Both the position numbers and the translations under genes were made by a program. 10,563 bases of DNA from Candidatus Phycorickettsia trachydisci (GTDB lineage: Bacteria; Pseudomonadota; Alphaproteobacteria; Rickettsiales; Rickettsiaceae), in the NCBI GenBank assembly GCA_945875085.1, contig CAMCJU010000016.1, forward strand, positions 1 through 10,563. Direction: 5' to 3'. This document shows, one piece after another, positions 1-8,059 of this stretch. The number at the start of each line of letters is the position of its first letter. The first letter of the stretch is position 1. Under the pieces are notes generated by a model that saw only the letters and a program-made list of their open reading frames with translations, did not search any database and had not been told where the DNA came from.

Positions 1-1
1 C

Positions 2-973
2 TTTGGCGCCTCTTGTCAGAATGCAAAAGCTCTGCTTTCTTGTCTTGAGGAAGTAAACTTTAATAATTTTTTCATCGATAACGTTGATGAAGTAGAGATT
101 AAGGCAATCTTAAGCAAAATAGAGGTGGCTAAAACTGCAATTTTTGCCATTAGCTTATCCGGAGAGACTGATGAGGTGATTTGCCTGGTCAAGCACCTAA
201 AGCCTACGCCTAAAAACTTATTTATATCAGCAAGAAGAAATAGCACTTTGCACAATATGGCAAATACTCTTGGCGCTTTTTATCTGGAGTATCCTGCTCA
301 ATACAACGTAGGGCGCTGTGCATTGTTTAGCCCTGTTTTTCTAATCATCGCCGGAGTAGCTGGAGTTAATATAGATGTTTTATTTAAAGCTGGACAGCGC
401 GCTTTAAGGGATGCTAAGATCCACGCTGAGGCGCTGACGACTAGCTCGTGGATACTGGATAATTACAACAATAAGAAACGCAATATAATAATTATTTCAT
501 ATGTCACTAGATTAAATGGATTGCTGCAGTGGTTAGAGCAAATGATTGCTGAATCTTTAGGAAAAAATGGCTTTGGCCTAATGCCTCATATTGACTGGGG
601 CAGTAGGTACGAGCATAGTATGCTGCAGCTTTTTCTTGATGGACCTGATGATAAAATGTATAAAATTTTTTGCAATAATTTAAATAGCGATAATCCCAGC
701 GCCAATAATTTAGATCTGCTGCTCAAGGGACATGGAGGCAGCGTAGTTCGCGCGATGCAAAAACTAAACAAGCCTATTAAGACTTATCAGATAGAGTCAA
801 TTAATGAAACCATAATCGCCAAGTATATCATAAAATATATTATTGCGATCGATCTTCTCGCCAGAAGGCAACAAATTAACCCCTTTAACCAGCCTGCCGT
901 TGAAAATCTTAAGCTAGATATTAAGACAACTCGCCTAAAGGAGAGTCCTTGTGTTTCAATCAAATTAACCTGA
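2..973 (+). CDS. pgi: Glucose-6-phosphate isomerase (Pgi), 5' end cut off by the window
   Basis: This cytoplasmic glycolytic enzyme interconverts glucose-6-phosphate and fructose-6-phosphate. The reading frame is open from base 2, so the GTG at 125 is an internal valine and the true start lies upstream. 323 residues are visible, about 60-75% of a typical family member. Numbered within this fragment, the block QMIAESLGK (about 180-188) carries the expected catalytic Glu184. The block EHSMLQLFLDGP (about 204-215) carries His205, and NPFNQPAVENLK (293-304) carries Lys304. Arg105 in VGRCALFS matches the family arginine. The AESLGK and HSMLQLFLDGP wording is close to what I recall of alphaproteobacterial Pgi. 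Two sugar-phosphate (SIS) loops are unusual: ISLSGETDE (50-58) where ISKSGGT is normal, and GASCQNAKAL near the left edge where GGSSLGG is usual. The gene converges on priA with a 55-bp gap and no obvious hairpin terminator. Family assignment is firm; full activity is inferred from the retained catalytic residues. Confidence 0.88.
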   Translation, partial: FGASCQNAKALLSCLEEVNFNNFFIDNVDEVEIKAILSKIEVAKTAIFAISLSGETDEVICLVKHLKPTPKNLFISARRNSTLHNMANTLGAFYLEYPAQYNVGRCALFSPVFLIIAGVAGVNIDVLFKAGQRALRDAKIHAEALTTSSWILDNYNNKKRNIIIISYVTRLNGLLQWLEQMIAESLGKNGFGLMPHIDWGSRYEHSMLQLFLDGPDDKMYKIFCNNLNSDNPSANNLDLLLKGHGGSVVRAMQKLNKPIKTYQIESINETIIAKYIIKYIIAIDLLARRQQINPFNQPAVENLKLDIKTTRLKESPCVSIKLT

Positions 974-1028
974 GGATCACCGTCCATCTTGGATAGTCTG
1001 ATAAAAATACTAATGCGCTTAATCGTCC

Positions 1029-2969
1029 TTACATGAAGCTGTATGGGTCGATGTCAACTTTTATGGTTGCATAACTTGGAACATGGCAATTGCTCAGCCA
1101 GATAGATAAGTAATTTTGTATACTTAATGCTTTTTGGCAAACTACAAGAATGTTGTATCTGTAGCGTCCTTTGAGCTTGGTTAGAAGTGCAGGAGCAGGG
1201 CCAAGGACTTTTATGCCTTCTGATTTTGGAGCTTTGGCGATGATATTTTTAGCAATTAAGGCGGCTTTTGCCTGAGAGGTTGCTGTAATCATTAATACTG
1301 CGACTTTTGATATGGGGGGCAGATCAGCTAGCCGCTTGTTTTGCAATTCATATTCTATAAAGCCATGATAGTCATTTTCCACGACGTAATTAAGGACTTG
1401 GGCTGATTTCTGATAGGTTTGCAACAATACTTCACCGCTAGTTTCCCTTCCAGCTCTACCGCTTACCTGTTGCAATATCTGAAATGTCATTTCGTCAGAT
1501 TTTAAATCACAACTACTAAGACCGATATCTGCATCGATTACGCCGACGAAATTTAGTTTTGGAAAATGATATCCTTTGGCAATAATTTGTGTACCAATGA
1601 TAATATCAACTTCGTAGTTTGAAATTTTGCTTAAGATGATATTGATGTCCTTGATGTTAGACATCTCTTCCTTGCTGATAACAAGCACTCTGTATTTGCC
1701 AAAAAGTTTCATAGTCTCTTCTTGCAGTCGCTCAATGCCAGGTCCGCATGCTATAAATGAATTTAGCGCTTTGCATCCAGGGCAACTTTTAAAAAGCTGC
1801 GTATAAAAGCCGCAGGCATGACACTCCAGGCGATCTTTGCTCTTATGCCATACTAGCGATGTTGAGCAATGAAGGCACTTTATCTTAAAGTCACAAGCAT
1901 TACAAATAAGCAAAGGAGCGTAACCTTTACGGTTAAGAAAAAGCAATACTTGCTGCTTGTTATCAAGATATTGCTGTATTTTCTGCTGTAAATCATCTGA
2001 GATCCAATGATTTTTCTTGAGTTTTTGCTCCTTCATATCCACTATTCTGACATTGGCCTTAGCTTCTGCGCCATGCCTATTGTGCAAAAGCGCCATATGA
2101 TATTTGTTTTGTTTGTAGTTGTAGTAACTCTCAATAGAAGGAGTAGCTGAGGCAAGTACTATCTTGCTGCTAAACATATGGCTTCTTAGCACCGCCATAT
2201 CTCTGGCGTTATAATATATGCTAGAGTCTTGTTTATAGGACTTATCGTGCTCTTCATCGACAACTATCAGCTCTAAGTTGTTGTAAGGAAGAAATAAACT
2301 GCTTCTAGCGCCGATCACGACCTTAACACTGCCTTGGATTATTCCTTTAAGAGTCTTTTTTTTATTGACGTTAGTTACTGAGCTATGCCACAGAGCGGCC
2401 TGAAAACCAAACCGCATCTCAAAGCGGCTTGTAATTTGTTGCGTTAAGGCAATTTCTGGCAAAATGACCAGCGCTTGAGCGCCTTTGCTAATTACATCAG
2501 CTATCAAGTGAAAATATACTTCTGTTTTACCAGAGCCAGTAACTCCGTACAATAATATTGGCTTTGAGGTATTATTAATCTCATTTAATGCTTGCGTTTG
2601 CTCATCTACAAGATCTGGCAAGTTAAAGCTAGTTGGAATATCTTGCTGTAATGCGGGATATTTATCTTCTATTTCTACGGGCAATACCATTTTGGCGATA
2701 GAGCCCAAATCAGCTAAATAGTAATTCTTAGCTTTTTGGATAAAGTCCAAGAAAGTTTTTGTTAAGGTGTAGGGAAGCTTTTTGATAACTTGTTTTAGAG
2801 CGCCTTGGTAAGCCTCAAGGGGTTCTGTTTGCCAGACTATGGCGAAAACCTGCTTTTTTCTAAAAGGTACTATTATTAAATCGCCCCTAGTTATTGGGTC
2901 TGCAGAGTCGTAAGAGTAATAAAGCAATGGCACATTAGGTAAAGGTAATAAGGCCTGGATGATAATCAT
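1029..2969 (-). CDS. priA: Replication-restart helicase PriA
   Basis: PriA is a 3'-5' DExH helicase that recognises stalled or recombined forks and reloads the replicative helicase. The 646-residue protein is shorter than the E. coli form (about 730) but complete in motifs. An N-terminal DNA-binding domain spans roughly residues 1-100. Walker A GVTGSGKTE is at 142-150 (Lys148), the DEEH box at 238-241 and motif III SATPS at 274-278. Eight zinc-binding cysteines lie at 356, 359, 365, 368, 383, 386, 396 and 399, splitting the helicase core as in all PriA. IIGTQIIAKG is at 457-466 and motif VI QVSGRAGR at 501-508. The ATG overlaps the lolD stop codon in an ATGA arrangement (2966-2969), so translation is probably coupled to lolD. 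It is the last gene of the rimM-lolC/E-lolD-priA cluster. No Shine-Dalgarno sequence is evident; the start is supported by the overlap and by the typical PriA N-terminus. Confidence 0.97.
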   Translation of the reverse strand: MIIIQALLPLPNVPLLYYSYDSADPITRGDLIIVPFRKKQVFAIVWQTEPLEAYQGALKQVIKKLPYTLTKTFLDFIQKAKNYYLADLGSIAKMVLPVEIEDKYPALQQDIPTSFNLPDLVDEQTQALNEINNTSKPILLYGVTGSGKTEVYFHLIADVISKGAQALVILPEIALTQQITSRFEMRFGFQAALWHSSVTNVNKKKTLKGIIQGSVKVVIGARSSLFLPYNNLELIVVDEEHDKSYKQDSSIYYNARDMAVLRSHMFSSKIVLASATPSIESYYNYKQNKYHMALLHNRHGAEAKANVRIVDMKEQKLKKNHWISDDLQQKIQQYLDNKQQVLLFLNRKGYAPLLICNACDFKIKCLHCSTSLVWHKSKDRLECHACGFYTQLFKSCPGCKALNSFIACGPGIERLQEETMKLFGKYRVLVISKEEMSNIKDINIILSKISNYEVDIIIGTQIIAKGYHFPKLNFVGVIDADIGLSSCDLKSDEMTFQILQQVSGRAGRETSGEVLLQTYQKSAQVLNYVVENDYHGFIEYELQNKRLADLPPISKVAVLMITATSQAKAALIAKNIIAKAPKSEGIKVLGPAPALLTKLKGRYRYNILVVCQKALSIQNYLSIWLSNCHVPSYATIKVDIDPYSFM

Positions 2970-3646
2970 TGCACTTGCGTTATTTTTTTGTCCTTGAGCT
3001 GGAATACTTTACTGGCCCTGCTTGCCAAGCTATCACTGTGAGTGGCCATTAAAACTGCAGCTCCTTGCTGGAGGCTGACCTGTTGTATTAACTCAAAAAC
3101 ATCTAGAGCATTTTGATGGTCTAAGTTGCCCGTTGGTTCATCGGCGATAATAATCTTTGGCTTGTTTATTAGGCTCCTGGCCAATGCTACGCGCTGCTGC
3201 TGACCTCCTGATAGCTCTCCAGGATAGTTGCCCTGCTTGTTTATAATTCCTAGGGTGGTTAATAGCTCTTTGGCTCTTGCGATAGCTTTATGCTTATCGC
3301 TACCTTTGATCAGAGCTGGCATTAGAATATTTTCCAGCGCGGTAAAGTCGGGCATTAAGTGATGGTATTGATAGACAAATCCTAGATGATTTAAGCGCAT
3401 AGGATCTAAAGATTTTACTTTTGATGTTGATTGTCCTAAAATTATTACCTCTCCTGAGTAGGCGTAATCAAGCAAGCCAGCAATATGAAGCAAGGTTGAT
3501 TTGCCGCTACCAGAGGCGCCAACAATTGCTGCAATTTCCCTAGCCTCTACTTGAAATGAGATGTCTTGGAGTATGTCTATTTGATTTTTAGCTTGCCAGT
3601 AACTTTTACAAACATTTTTAAGTTCTAAAGAGATTTTATTATTCAT
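2966..3646 (-). CDS. lolD: Lipoprotein-releasing ABC transporter ATPase LolD
   Basis: LolD is the cytoplasmic ATPase that powers the inner-membrane Lol complex, which extracts outer-membrane lipoproteins and hands them to the periplasmic carrier LolA. From the preferred ATG at 3646 (protein beginning MNNKISLEL) it has 226 residues, the usual length. Walker A GASGSGKST is at 43-51, the Q-loop glutamine at 93 in YQYHHLMPDF, the ABC signature LSGGQQQR at 145-152 and Walker B IIIADEP at 165-171 with Glu170. The H-loop His203 is in ATHSDS. The YQ-HHL-DFTALEN wording is characteristic of LolD rather than of other small ABC ATPases. The upstream lolC/E stop codon lies inside this gene (8-bp overlap), and the downstream end overlaps priA. 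A second in-frame ATG at 3658 would add four residues (MQCA); neither start has a clear ribosome binding site, and family N-termini favour 3646. Confidence 0.95.
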   Translation of the reverse strand: MNNKISLELKNVCKSYWQAKNQIDILQDISFQVEAREIAAIVGASGSGKSTLLHIAGLLDYAYSGEVIILGQSTSKVKSLDPMRLNHLGFVYQYHHLMPDFTALENILMPALIKGSDKHKAIARAKELLTTLGIINKQGNYPGELSGGQQQRVALARSLINKPKIIIADEPTGNLDHQNALDVFELIQQVSLQQGAAVLMATHSDSLASRASKVFQLKDKKITQVQ

Positions 3647-4853
3647 AGCGCATTGCATCTATAGGGCTTAATTTTGCAGCGCGGTATGCTGGATAAACAC
3701 TAGCAAGAACGCTTAAGGTCAGTGACATAGCTGAGACAAGAATCACATCCCTAGGCTGAAGATCAGCGGGTAAATTATACAGAAAATAGATCGCTGAATC
3801 AAATATCTTGATGCCGCTGAAGAGCTCTAGGTATTCTTTAATAGTGTTGATGTTTTTGGCAATTAATTGCCCGATAAGCACGCCAAGCGATGTGCCAAAG
3901 CTTCCTATTATAGTGCCATTTAGCATAAAAATAAGCATAATTGAGGCTTTCGATGCCCCAATAGTGCGCAAAATGGCAATATCCTTAGTTTTGTCTTTGA
4001 CCAGCATGAAAAGACTAGAGACGATATTAAATGCAGCTACTAATACTATCAGGCTAAGGACAGTAGCCATGGCGACTTTTTCTACCTTCAGAGCGTCTAG
4101 TATGGCATTATTTGCGATCTTCCAGTTATTGATAAATTTTATGTCTTTGGAAAAATCTTGGAAAATTATATTTGAATACCCAAAAACTTTATCTGGATCT
4201 TTGGTGTAAACTTCCAAGGTTTTATTTTTGTAAAGAAACATTTTTTCTGCCGTGTTAAGGGGTATAATGACGTTAATTAAATCATAATCGCTAAGCCCGC
4301 TACTGAAAATTCCAACAACGCTAAATTCTTTTGATTTTGGAATTGAGCCAAACATGGAGGGTATTGTCTCAGGTATGATTAGCTTGATGCGATCCTCCAG
4401 CTCAAGGCCTAAACTAATGGCCATTTCTCTGCCAATAAGTATTGAATCTGGTTTTATAAAATCCTTTATTTCGCCAAACATGCTGTTTATAATTGGCTTT
4501 TTTAAAGCAATGTCGTCGATAGTTAAGCCCTTGACCACAACCCCAGTTGCAGCTCCATTGTATGTCAGCAGTCCTTGTCCTTCGATGATTTGGCCTACGC
4601 TTTGGACAAAGTCATATTTAGCAACTTCGTTTTTTAAATTTATATTATCAGTACTGATAATTAAATGTCCATTAAGTCCGATGATGCCTTTTGTAAGCTC
4701 TTGATGAAAGCCGTTCATGATTGCCATTACCACAATTAATGCCGCAACCCCTATGGTAGTTCCCAAAAGGCAAAAGCCAGAAACGAACGAAATAAATCTA
4801 TCGTTAGTTTTGGCAAAAATATACCTTATTGCTATTTTGAATATAAATATCAT
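3639..4853 (-). CDS. Lipoprotein-releasing permease, LolC/LolE family
   Basis: This is the membrane subunit of the LolCDE-type complex, partner of the adjacent LolD. The 404-residue protein has the MacB/FtsX-like permease layout. A first transmembrane helix spans about residues 20-46 and contains the family signature region ending VVMAIMNGFHQEL. A periplasmic domain of about 210 residues follows. Three C-terminal helices lie near 262-285, 303-330 and 368-390, and the protein ends in AYRAAKLSPIDAMRYE. The cytoplasmic loop KDKTKDIAILRTIGAS (286-301) is the usual ATPase-coupling segment. Only one LolC/E-type gene is present, directly followed by lolD, as is common in alphaproteobacteria that use one permease in place of separate LolC and LolE; I therefore leave the symbol open. 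The gene starts 6 bp after the rimM stop codon. AGAAG just upstream of the ATG is the only plausible, weak Shine-Dalgarno sequence in this cluster. Confidence 0.93.
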   Translation of the reverse strand: MIFIFKIAIRYIFAKTNDRFISFVSGFCLLGTTIGVAALIVVMAIMNGFHQELTKGIIGLNGHLIISTDNINLKNEVAKYDFVQSVGQIIEGQGLLTYNGAATGVVVKGLTIDDIALKKPIINSMFGEIKDFIKPDSILIGREMAISLGLELEDRIKLIIPETIPSMFGSIPKSKEFSVVGIFSSGLSDYDLINVIIPLNTAEKMFLYKNKTLEVYTKDPDKVFGYSNIIFQDFSKDIKFINNWKIANNAILDALKVEKVAMATVLSLIVLVAAFNIVSSLFMLVKDKTKDIAILRTIGASKASIMLIFMLNGTIIGSFGTSLGVLIGQLIAKNINTIKEYLELFSGIKIFDSAIYFLYNLPADLQPRDVILVSAMSLTLSVLASVYPAYRAAKLSPIDAMRYE

Positions 4854-4859
4854 TTGCTT

Positions 4860-5357
4860 CTATAATATCTTGGGGGCAATGAAAGTGATTTGTTCTTGAG
4901 AAATTTTGGGAAAGGTCTCATTATTAAAATCATACATTTCCGTACTGCCGTTATTAAATTGAATTTCCACAATATCATTAGCGCCAAAGTTATATACTTG
5001 CTTCAGAGTTCCAATATTTCTACCAGCATCATTTATAACTTGCAGGCCTATTAAATTTTTGATATAAAACTCATCATCTGGTAACAGGGGCAAATCTTTG
5101 CTACTTATTAAAAGATCGCTTTTATCTATTTTTTCCGCATCAGTTCTGGTCGCAAGGCCTTCCACGCTACATTTAAATCTTTGCTCGCAAATGGCGCTAT
5201 GTAATTTAATAGTAACAGGTTTTACAGCAGAATTGACTATATGTTTCAACTGGTGCTGAAAAATTTCCTTAGGATTTTGCATGTATGATATGATTTTAAC
5301 AAGTCCTTTTAAGCCATGAGGCTCTAGAATTTTACCTACGGTAATATAGTCTTTCAT
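4860..5357 (-). CDS. rimM: Ribosome maturation factor RimM
   Basis: RimM binds ribosomal protein S19 in the 30S head and assists late maturation of 16S rRNA. The 165-residue protein has the standard two-part build. The N-terminal RimM barrel opens with ITVGKILEPHGLKGLVKI (5-22), the diagnostic G-x-I-x-x-x-H-G-L-K-G motif. A PRC-barrel domain begins near residue 96 (EFYIKNLIGLQVIND) and continues through GTLKQVYNFGANDIVEIQF. The conserved C-terminal segment ETFPKI followed by ITFIAPKIL closes it. It is first in the minus-strand cluster, 6 bp ahead of the lolC/E gene, and faces the asmA-like gene across a 100-bp divergent spacer. In many bacteria rimM sits with rpsP, trmD and rplS; none of these is adjacent here, so the usual operon has been broken up or rearranged. 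No Shine-Dalgarno sequence is visible before the ATG. Confidence 0.95.
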   Translation of the reverse strand: MKDYITVGKILEPHGLKGLVKIISYMQNPKEIFQHQLKHIVNSAVKPVTIKLHSAICEQRFKCSVEGLATRTDAEKIDKSDLLISSKDLPLLPDDEFYIKNLIGLQVINDAGRNIGTLKQVYNFGANDIVEIQFNNGSTEMYDFNNETFPKISQEQITFIAPKIL

Positions 5358-5420
5358 TTGATTGCTAATATTAATTTCTAACTTTTTAAAGGGTAATTTA
5401 AAATGGCTAGTATTTATAAC

Positions 5421-5451
5421 ATTATAAACTAAATAATAGGCAACTTATCAA
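5421..5451 (-). promoter_or_regulatory. Candidate sigma-70-type promoter for the rimM-lolC/E-lolD-priA cluster
   Basis: Read on the minus strand, TTGATA (5451-5446) is followed after 19 bases by a perfect TATAAT (5426-5421). The spacer is 2 bp longer than ideal. Transcription would begin near 5414 and give a leader of about 57 nt before the rimM ATG. The sequence is very AT-rich, so chance matches are likely; position between divergent genes is the main support. Confidence 0.4.
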
Positions 5452-5457
5452 AAAATC

Positions 5458-8007
5458 ATGCTAGATAAAAACATTATTTCTCCAATTTCTAACATATATT
5501 TTAGGCACAAAGTTTTAGCAAGAATTTTAATGATCATAATGAGTATAGCATTTGTTTTTTGGCTAACATTTGCTGTTTTGCTTGGTTTGATACTAAACAT
5601 TGAGGTTTTTATTAAAAATAATAGCCCAATTCCTATTGAATATTCCAAGCAGTCGGTTAATTATTTCTTAATTCCTAAAATTATTTTAAAAAATGTAGAT
5701 TTTGGTGATGTAGAATCTGAAGAAGTAAGGATTGATATTGATTTGTTTTCTCTTTTTTATTTAAAGCCCAAGATCAAAAGTATCGCTTTATTAAATAGCA
5801 AGGTGCTCGATGCGCGCAATAATTTTCATGCAGTATCGTTTTATCGTAACATTATCAGCTTTTTATTAAAAGATCGTAATGCTCCATATAATATAATTTT
5901 TCATGGTTTGCAGGCCAAGTTTTTAGAAAAAAATATCTCTTTGACAAGGCTCGATATCAAAAATTCTACAAACAACCTTTTGTTTTGGGCTCAAGGAGCT
6001 TCAGGTTTTAATGTTTTTAGTGAATTGTCTAAGGGCGATAATGCTGAATTTAAATTACTAATCAATGCCAAGGATTATAACCTTAAGATTTTACAAAACG
6101 ATGGGTTAGATATGCCCAAATCAGCTAAACTGGAATTTGATACAGGTAACATTGCAAAAATTTTCAACCCATCAAATGCTTACCCGGCAATTATGGCTAA
6201 TCAGGAAAGTAAAATCATCGCAGATATATCATTTAAAAACGATAATTTAGAAATTAATAACATAGTATTAACAGGCCAAACTCTAAATGGTAGTGCTAGA
6301 TTGATATTTGGTGATACTGTATTTAATTTAGAGGCCAATTTGCAAAATCTAAACGTTAATGACTTTTTTGCTGCCGATGGCCTAGCAAAAAATTTTATAG
6401 AGGGTAATATAGATCAAATTATTCCAGATAAGCATGATGTTGATGTGCAGCTTAAAATAGCCAATTTATTTGTCGCAAAAGAGCAGGTCAAAGATTTTAA
6501 TTTTGCAATCAAAAACAGTGCCAAAAACAATTTTATATTAAAGGATTTTAGTGGCAACTTTAGTGATCAAGGAGCATTTAGAGTTCAGGGGCTAGTTGAT
6601 CATAATCAATATCGCTTCAAGTTTGATGGTGGCCTGCAATTGACGCACTCTGACCTGAATAATTTGCTTATTAATTTTGACTTTATTGAAAACAAGGCAG
6701 CTTACTTGCCCGTGCCATTTGCTTTGAATTCAGACATTAGCTTAACTAATGCCCGCTTTGCGTTGCAAAATTTAAATGCCGCTTTGGGCAAGAGTCAGAT
6801 TAAAGGAGACCTTGCCTTTAGGATTTTTGGCGATAATCTTCACTTAGAAAGCATGATTAAAGCAAATGATTTGCAGACAAATGATATTTTGCCACTTGTT
6901 AAAGATGCGTTAGGCTATTTTGACATCATCGCCTTTGATTCCCAGAAAGATCATCGTAAATTTATACCAATTAGAGCCAACCGCACGTTAATGAATCTGA
7001 ATTTAAAGTTTGAAAATCTCAAATACAAAGACACTCATTTTAGTAATGCAAGCTTTCTGGTTGATATTGTGCCATCAGCTGTGTTATTAAATTCTTGCAC
7101 TTTGCTTAATGAGAATATTTATTTATCAGGTCAGGCCTCTCTTGATGTAAAAACTTTTCAGCCTGTATATAAAATAAATATTAAGCGCGCAAAGTTGCCT
7201 CCAGTCTCTTTTGATTACTTGGTGTACTTGCAGGATAACTTGCTCAAAAAACTTGATCTAGACAATGTAATCTTACAATTTAATTTAAAGATACCTGATC
7301 TTGATTTTCTTAATACCAAGCTGAAAAATTTTGAGTTTATCGCTGATGTAAATAATTCGGCTGTTTCGATTGAGAAAATAAGTTTCAATGGCCTTGGAGG
7401 TAGTGCATTTGCAAATGCTGTCATTAATGTCAAGCCTTTTGTTGCTAATTTAGGCTATACTTATAATAATCTTAATCTTGCGTCTATTTTTGCTAATTCT
7501 TTGATATTGAATGATATTTCTGGAGTTATCAGTACTAGCGGCTCATTGAATTTCACTGGCGATACTTGGGCTGAAAGGTTTTATTCACTAAAGTTAGATG
7601 GCAAAATTTTAGGTAGAAATATAATTGTCAAAAATCTTGGTATTGATAATTTGTTAAATAATATGCTGCAAACAAATTATCAGCAAAGCAACTTGGCCAA
7701 TGATTTAAATTATTTTGCAAATAAAGGCTCTACTAAGTTCAATACCATCAATGGGCAATATAGCGTTAATACTGGAATAATGGATATTAAAAAGATAGAA
7801 TTTAGCACCGATCAATCAAAAGGTCTGCTATATGGTACTTTAGATGCTTATAAACAACAAGTGGATTTGACAGGAGCTTTTAATTTTTCCGTTAATCAGC
7901 AATCTAGTGATGTCAGTCAAATTACCTTCAAAGTAATGCGGGACATCTTTAATCCACAAAAAACTTTGCAGTTTAGGGAAAACATTCCTTTGAGCAATGG
8001 GCAATAA
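5458..8007 (+). CDS. AsmA-like membrane-anchored envelope protein
   Basis: This is a large protein of the AsmA/TamB-like superfamily. Members are anchored in the inner membrane and extend repeated beta-structure into the periplasm; they have been linked to phospholipid transport and outer-membrane homeostasis. The 849 residues begin with a short cytoplasmic end (1-19), a single strongly hydrophobic helix (about 20-47) and then a long, mostly beta-type region rich in alternating hydrophobic and Asn/Asp/Lys residues. The early block PKIKSIALLNSKV (about 104-116) is the typical 'P.I..I.l.n..v' element. The C-terminal stretch from about 694 to 835 matches the AsmA C-terminal pattern: a short helix-like LGIDNLLNN, then FNTINGQYSVNTGIMDIKKIEF, then a 'GTLD...VDLTGAF' strand set. 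The ATG at 5458 gives the expected N-in anchor but has no ribosome binding site. tolB follows 52 bp downstream. I do not assign a specific member of the family (AsmA, YhdP, YicH and others). Confidence 0.75.
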   Translation: MLDKNIISPISNIYFRHKVLARILMIIMSIAFVFWLTFAVLLGLILNIEVFIKNNSPIPIEYSKQSVNYFLIPKIILKNVDFGDVESEEVRIDIDLFSLFYLKPKIKSIALLNSKVLDARNNFHAVSFYRNIISFLLKDRNAPYNIIFHGLQAKFLEKNISLTRLDIKNSTNNLLFWAQGASGFNVFSELSKGDNAEFKLLINAKDYNLKILQNDGLDMPKSAKLEFDTGNIAKIFNPSNAYPAIMANQESKIIADISFKNDNLEINNIVLTGQTLNGSARLIFGDTVFNLEANLQNLNVNDFFAADGLAKNFIEGNIDQIIPDKHDVDVQLKIANLFVAKEQVKDFNFAIKNSAKNNFILKDFSGNFSDQGAFRVQGLVDHNQYRFKFDGGLQLTHSDLNNLLINFDFIENKAAYLPVPFALNSDISLTNARFALQNLNAALGKSQIKGDLAFRIFGDNLHLESMIKANDLQTNDILPLVKDALGYFDIIAFDSQKDHRKFIPIRANRTLMNLNLKFENLKYKDTHFSNASFLVDIVPSAVLLNSCTLLNENIYLSGQASLDVKTFQPVYKINIKRAKLPPVSFDYLVYLQDNLLKKLDLDNVILQFNLKIPDLDFLNTKLKNFEFIADVNNSAVSIEKISFNGLGGSAFANAVINVKPFVANLGYTYNNLNLASIFANSLILNDISGVISTSGSLNFTGDTWAERFYSLKLDGKILGRNIIVKNLGIDNLLNNMLQTNYQQSNLANDLNYFANKGSTKFNTINGQYSVNTGIMDIKKIEFSTDQSKGLLYGTLDAYKQQVDLTGAFNFSVNQQSSDVSQITFKVMRDIFNPQKTLQFRENIPLSNGQ

Positions 8008-8017
8008 CTAATATAAT
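7990..8017 (+). promoter_or_regulatory. Candidate internal promoter for tolB
   Basis: TTGAGC (7990-7995) and a perfect TATAAT (8012-8017) are separated by 16 bp, straddling the end of the asmA-like gene. Initiation would fall near 8024. That would leave about 36 nt before the ATG at 8060 but almost no leader before the upstream ATG at 8027, which agrees with 8060 as the tolB start. No experimental support; chance occurrence in AT-rich DNA is possible. Confidence 0.4.
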
Positions 8018-8059
8018 TTATTGTAAATGCTATACAAAGAAACGCTAAATTTGCAAATT

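Noticed and set aside
125..127. GTG as the start of the first gene
   Set aside because: The frame is open and Pgi-like for 41 codons upstream to the window edge, including a GAS-type loop, so this codon is internal.
16..987. Minus-strand open frames of 61-79 residues within the pgi region
   Set aside because: They are shadows of the pgi frame, with Ser- and Leu-rich low-complexity translations and no recognisable motif.
974..1028. Shared terminator between the convergent pgi and priA genes
   Set aside because: Only a 3-bp arm pairing (TCC/GGA around ATCTT) is visible and there is no T-run on either strand.
3808..4899. Three plus-strand open frames of 60-133 residues
   Set aside because: They lie antisense inside the lolC/E gene, have no family resemblance, and the opposite strand encodes a clearly recognised protein.
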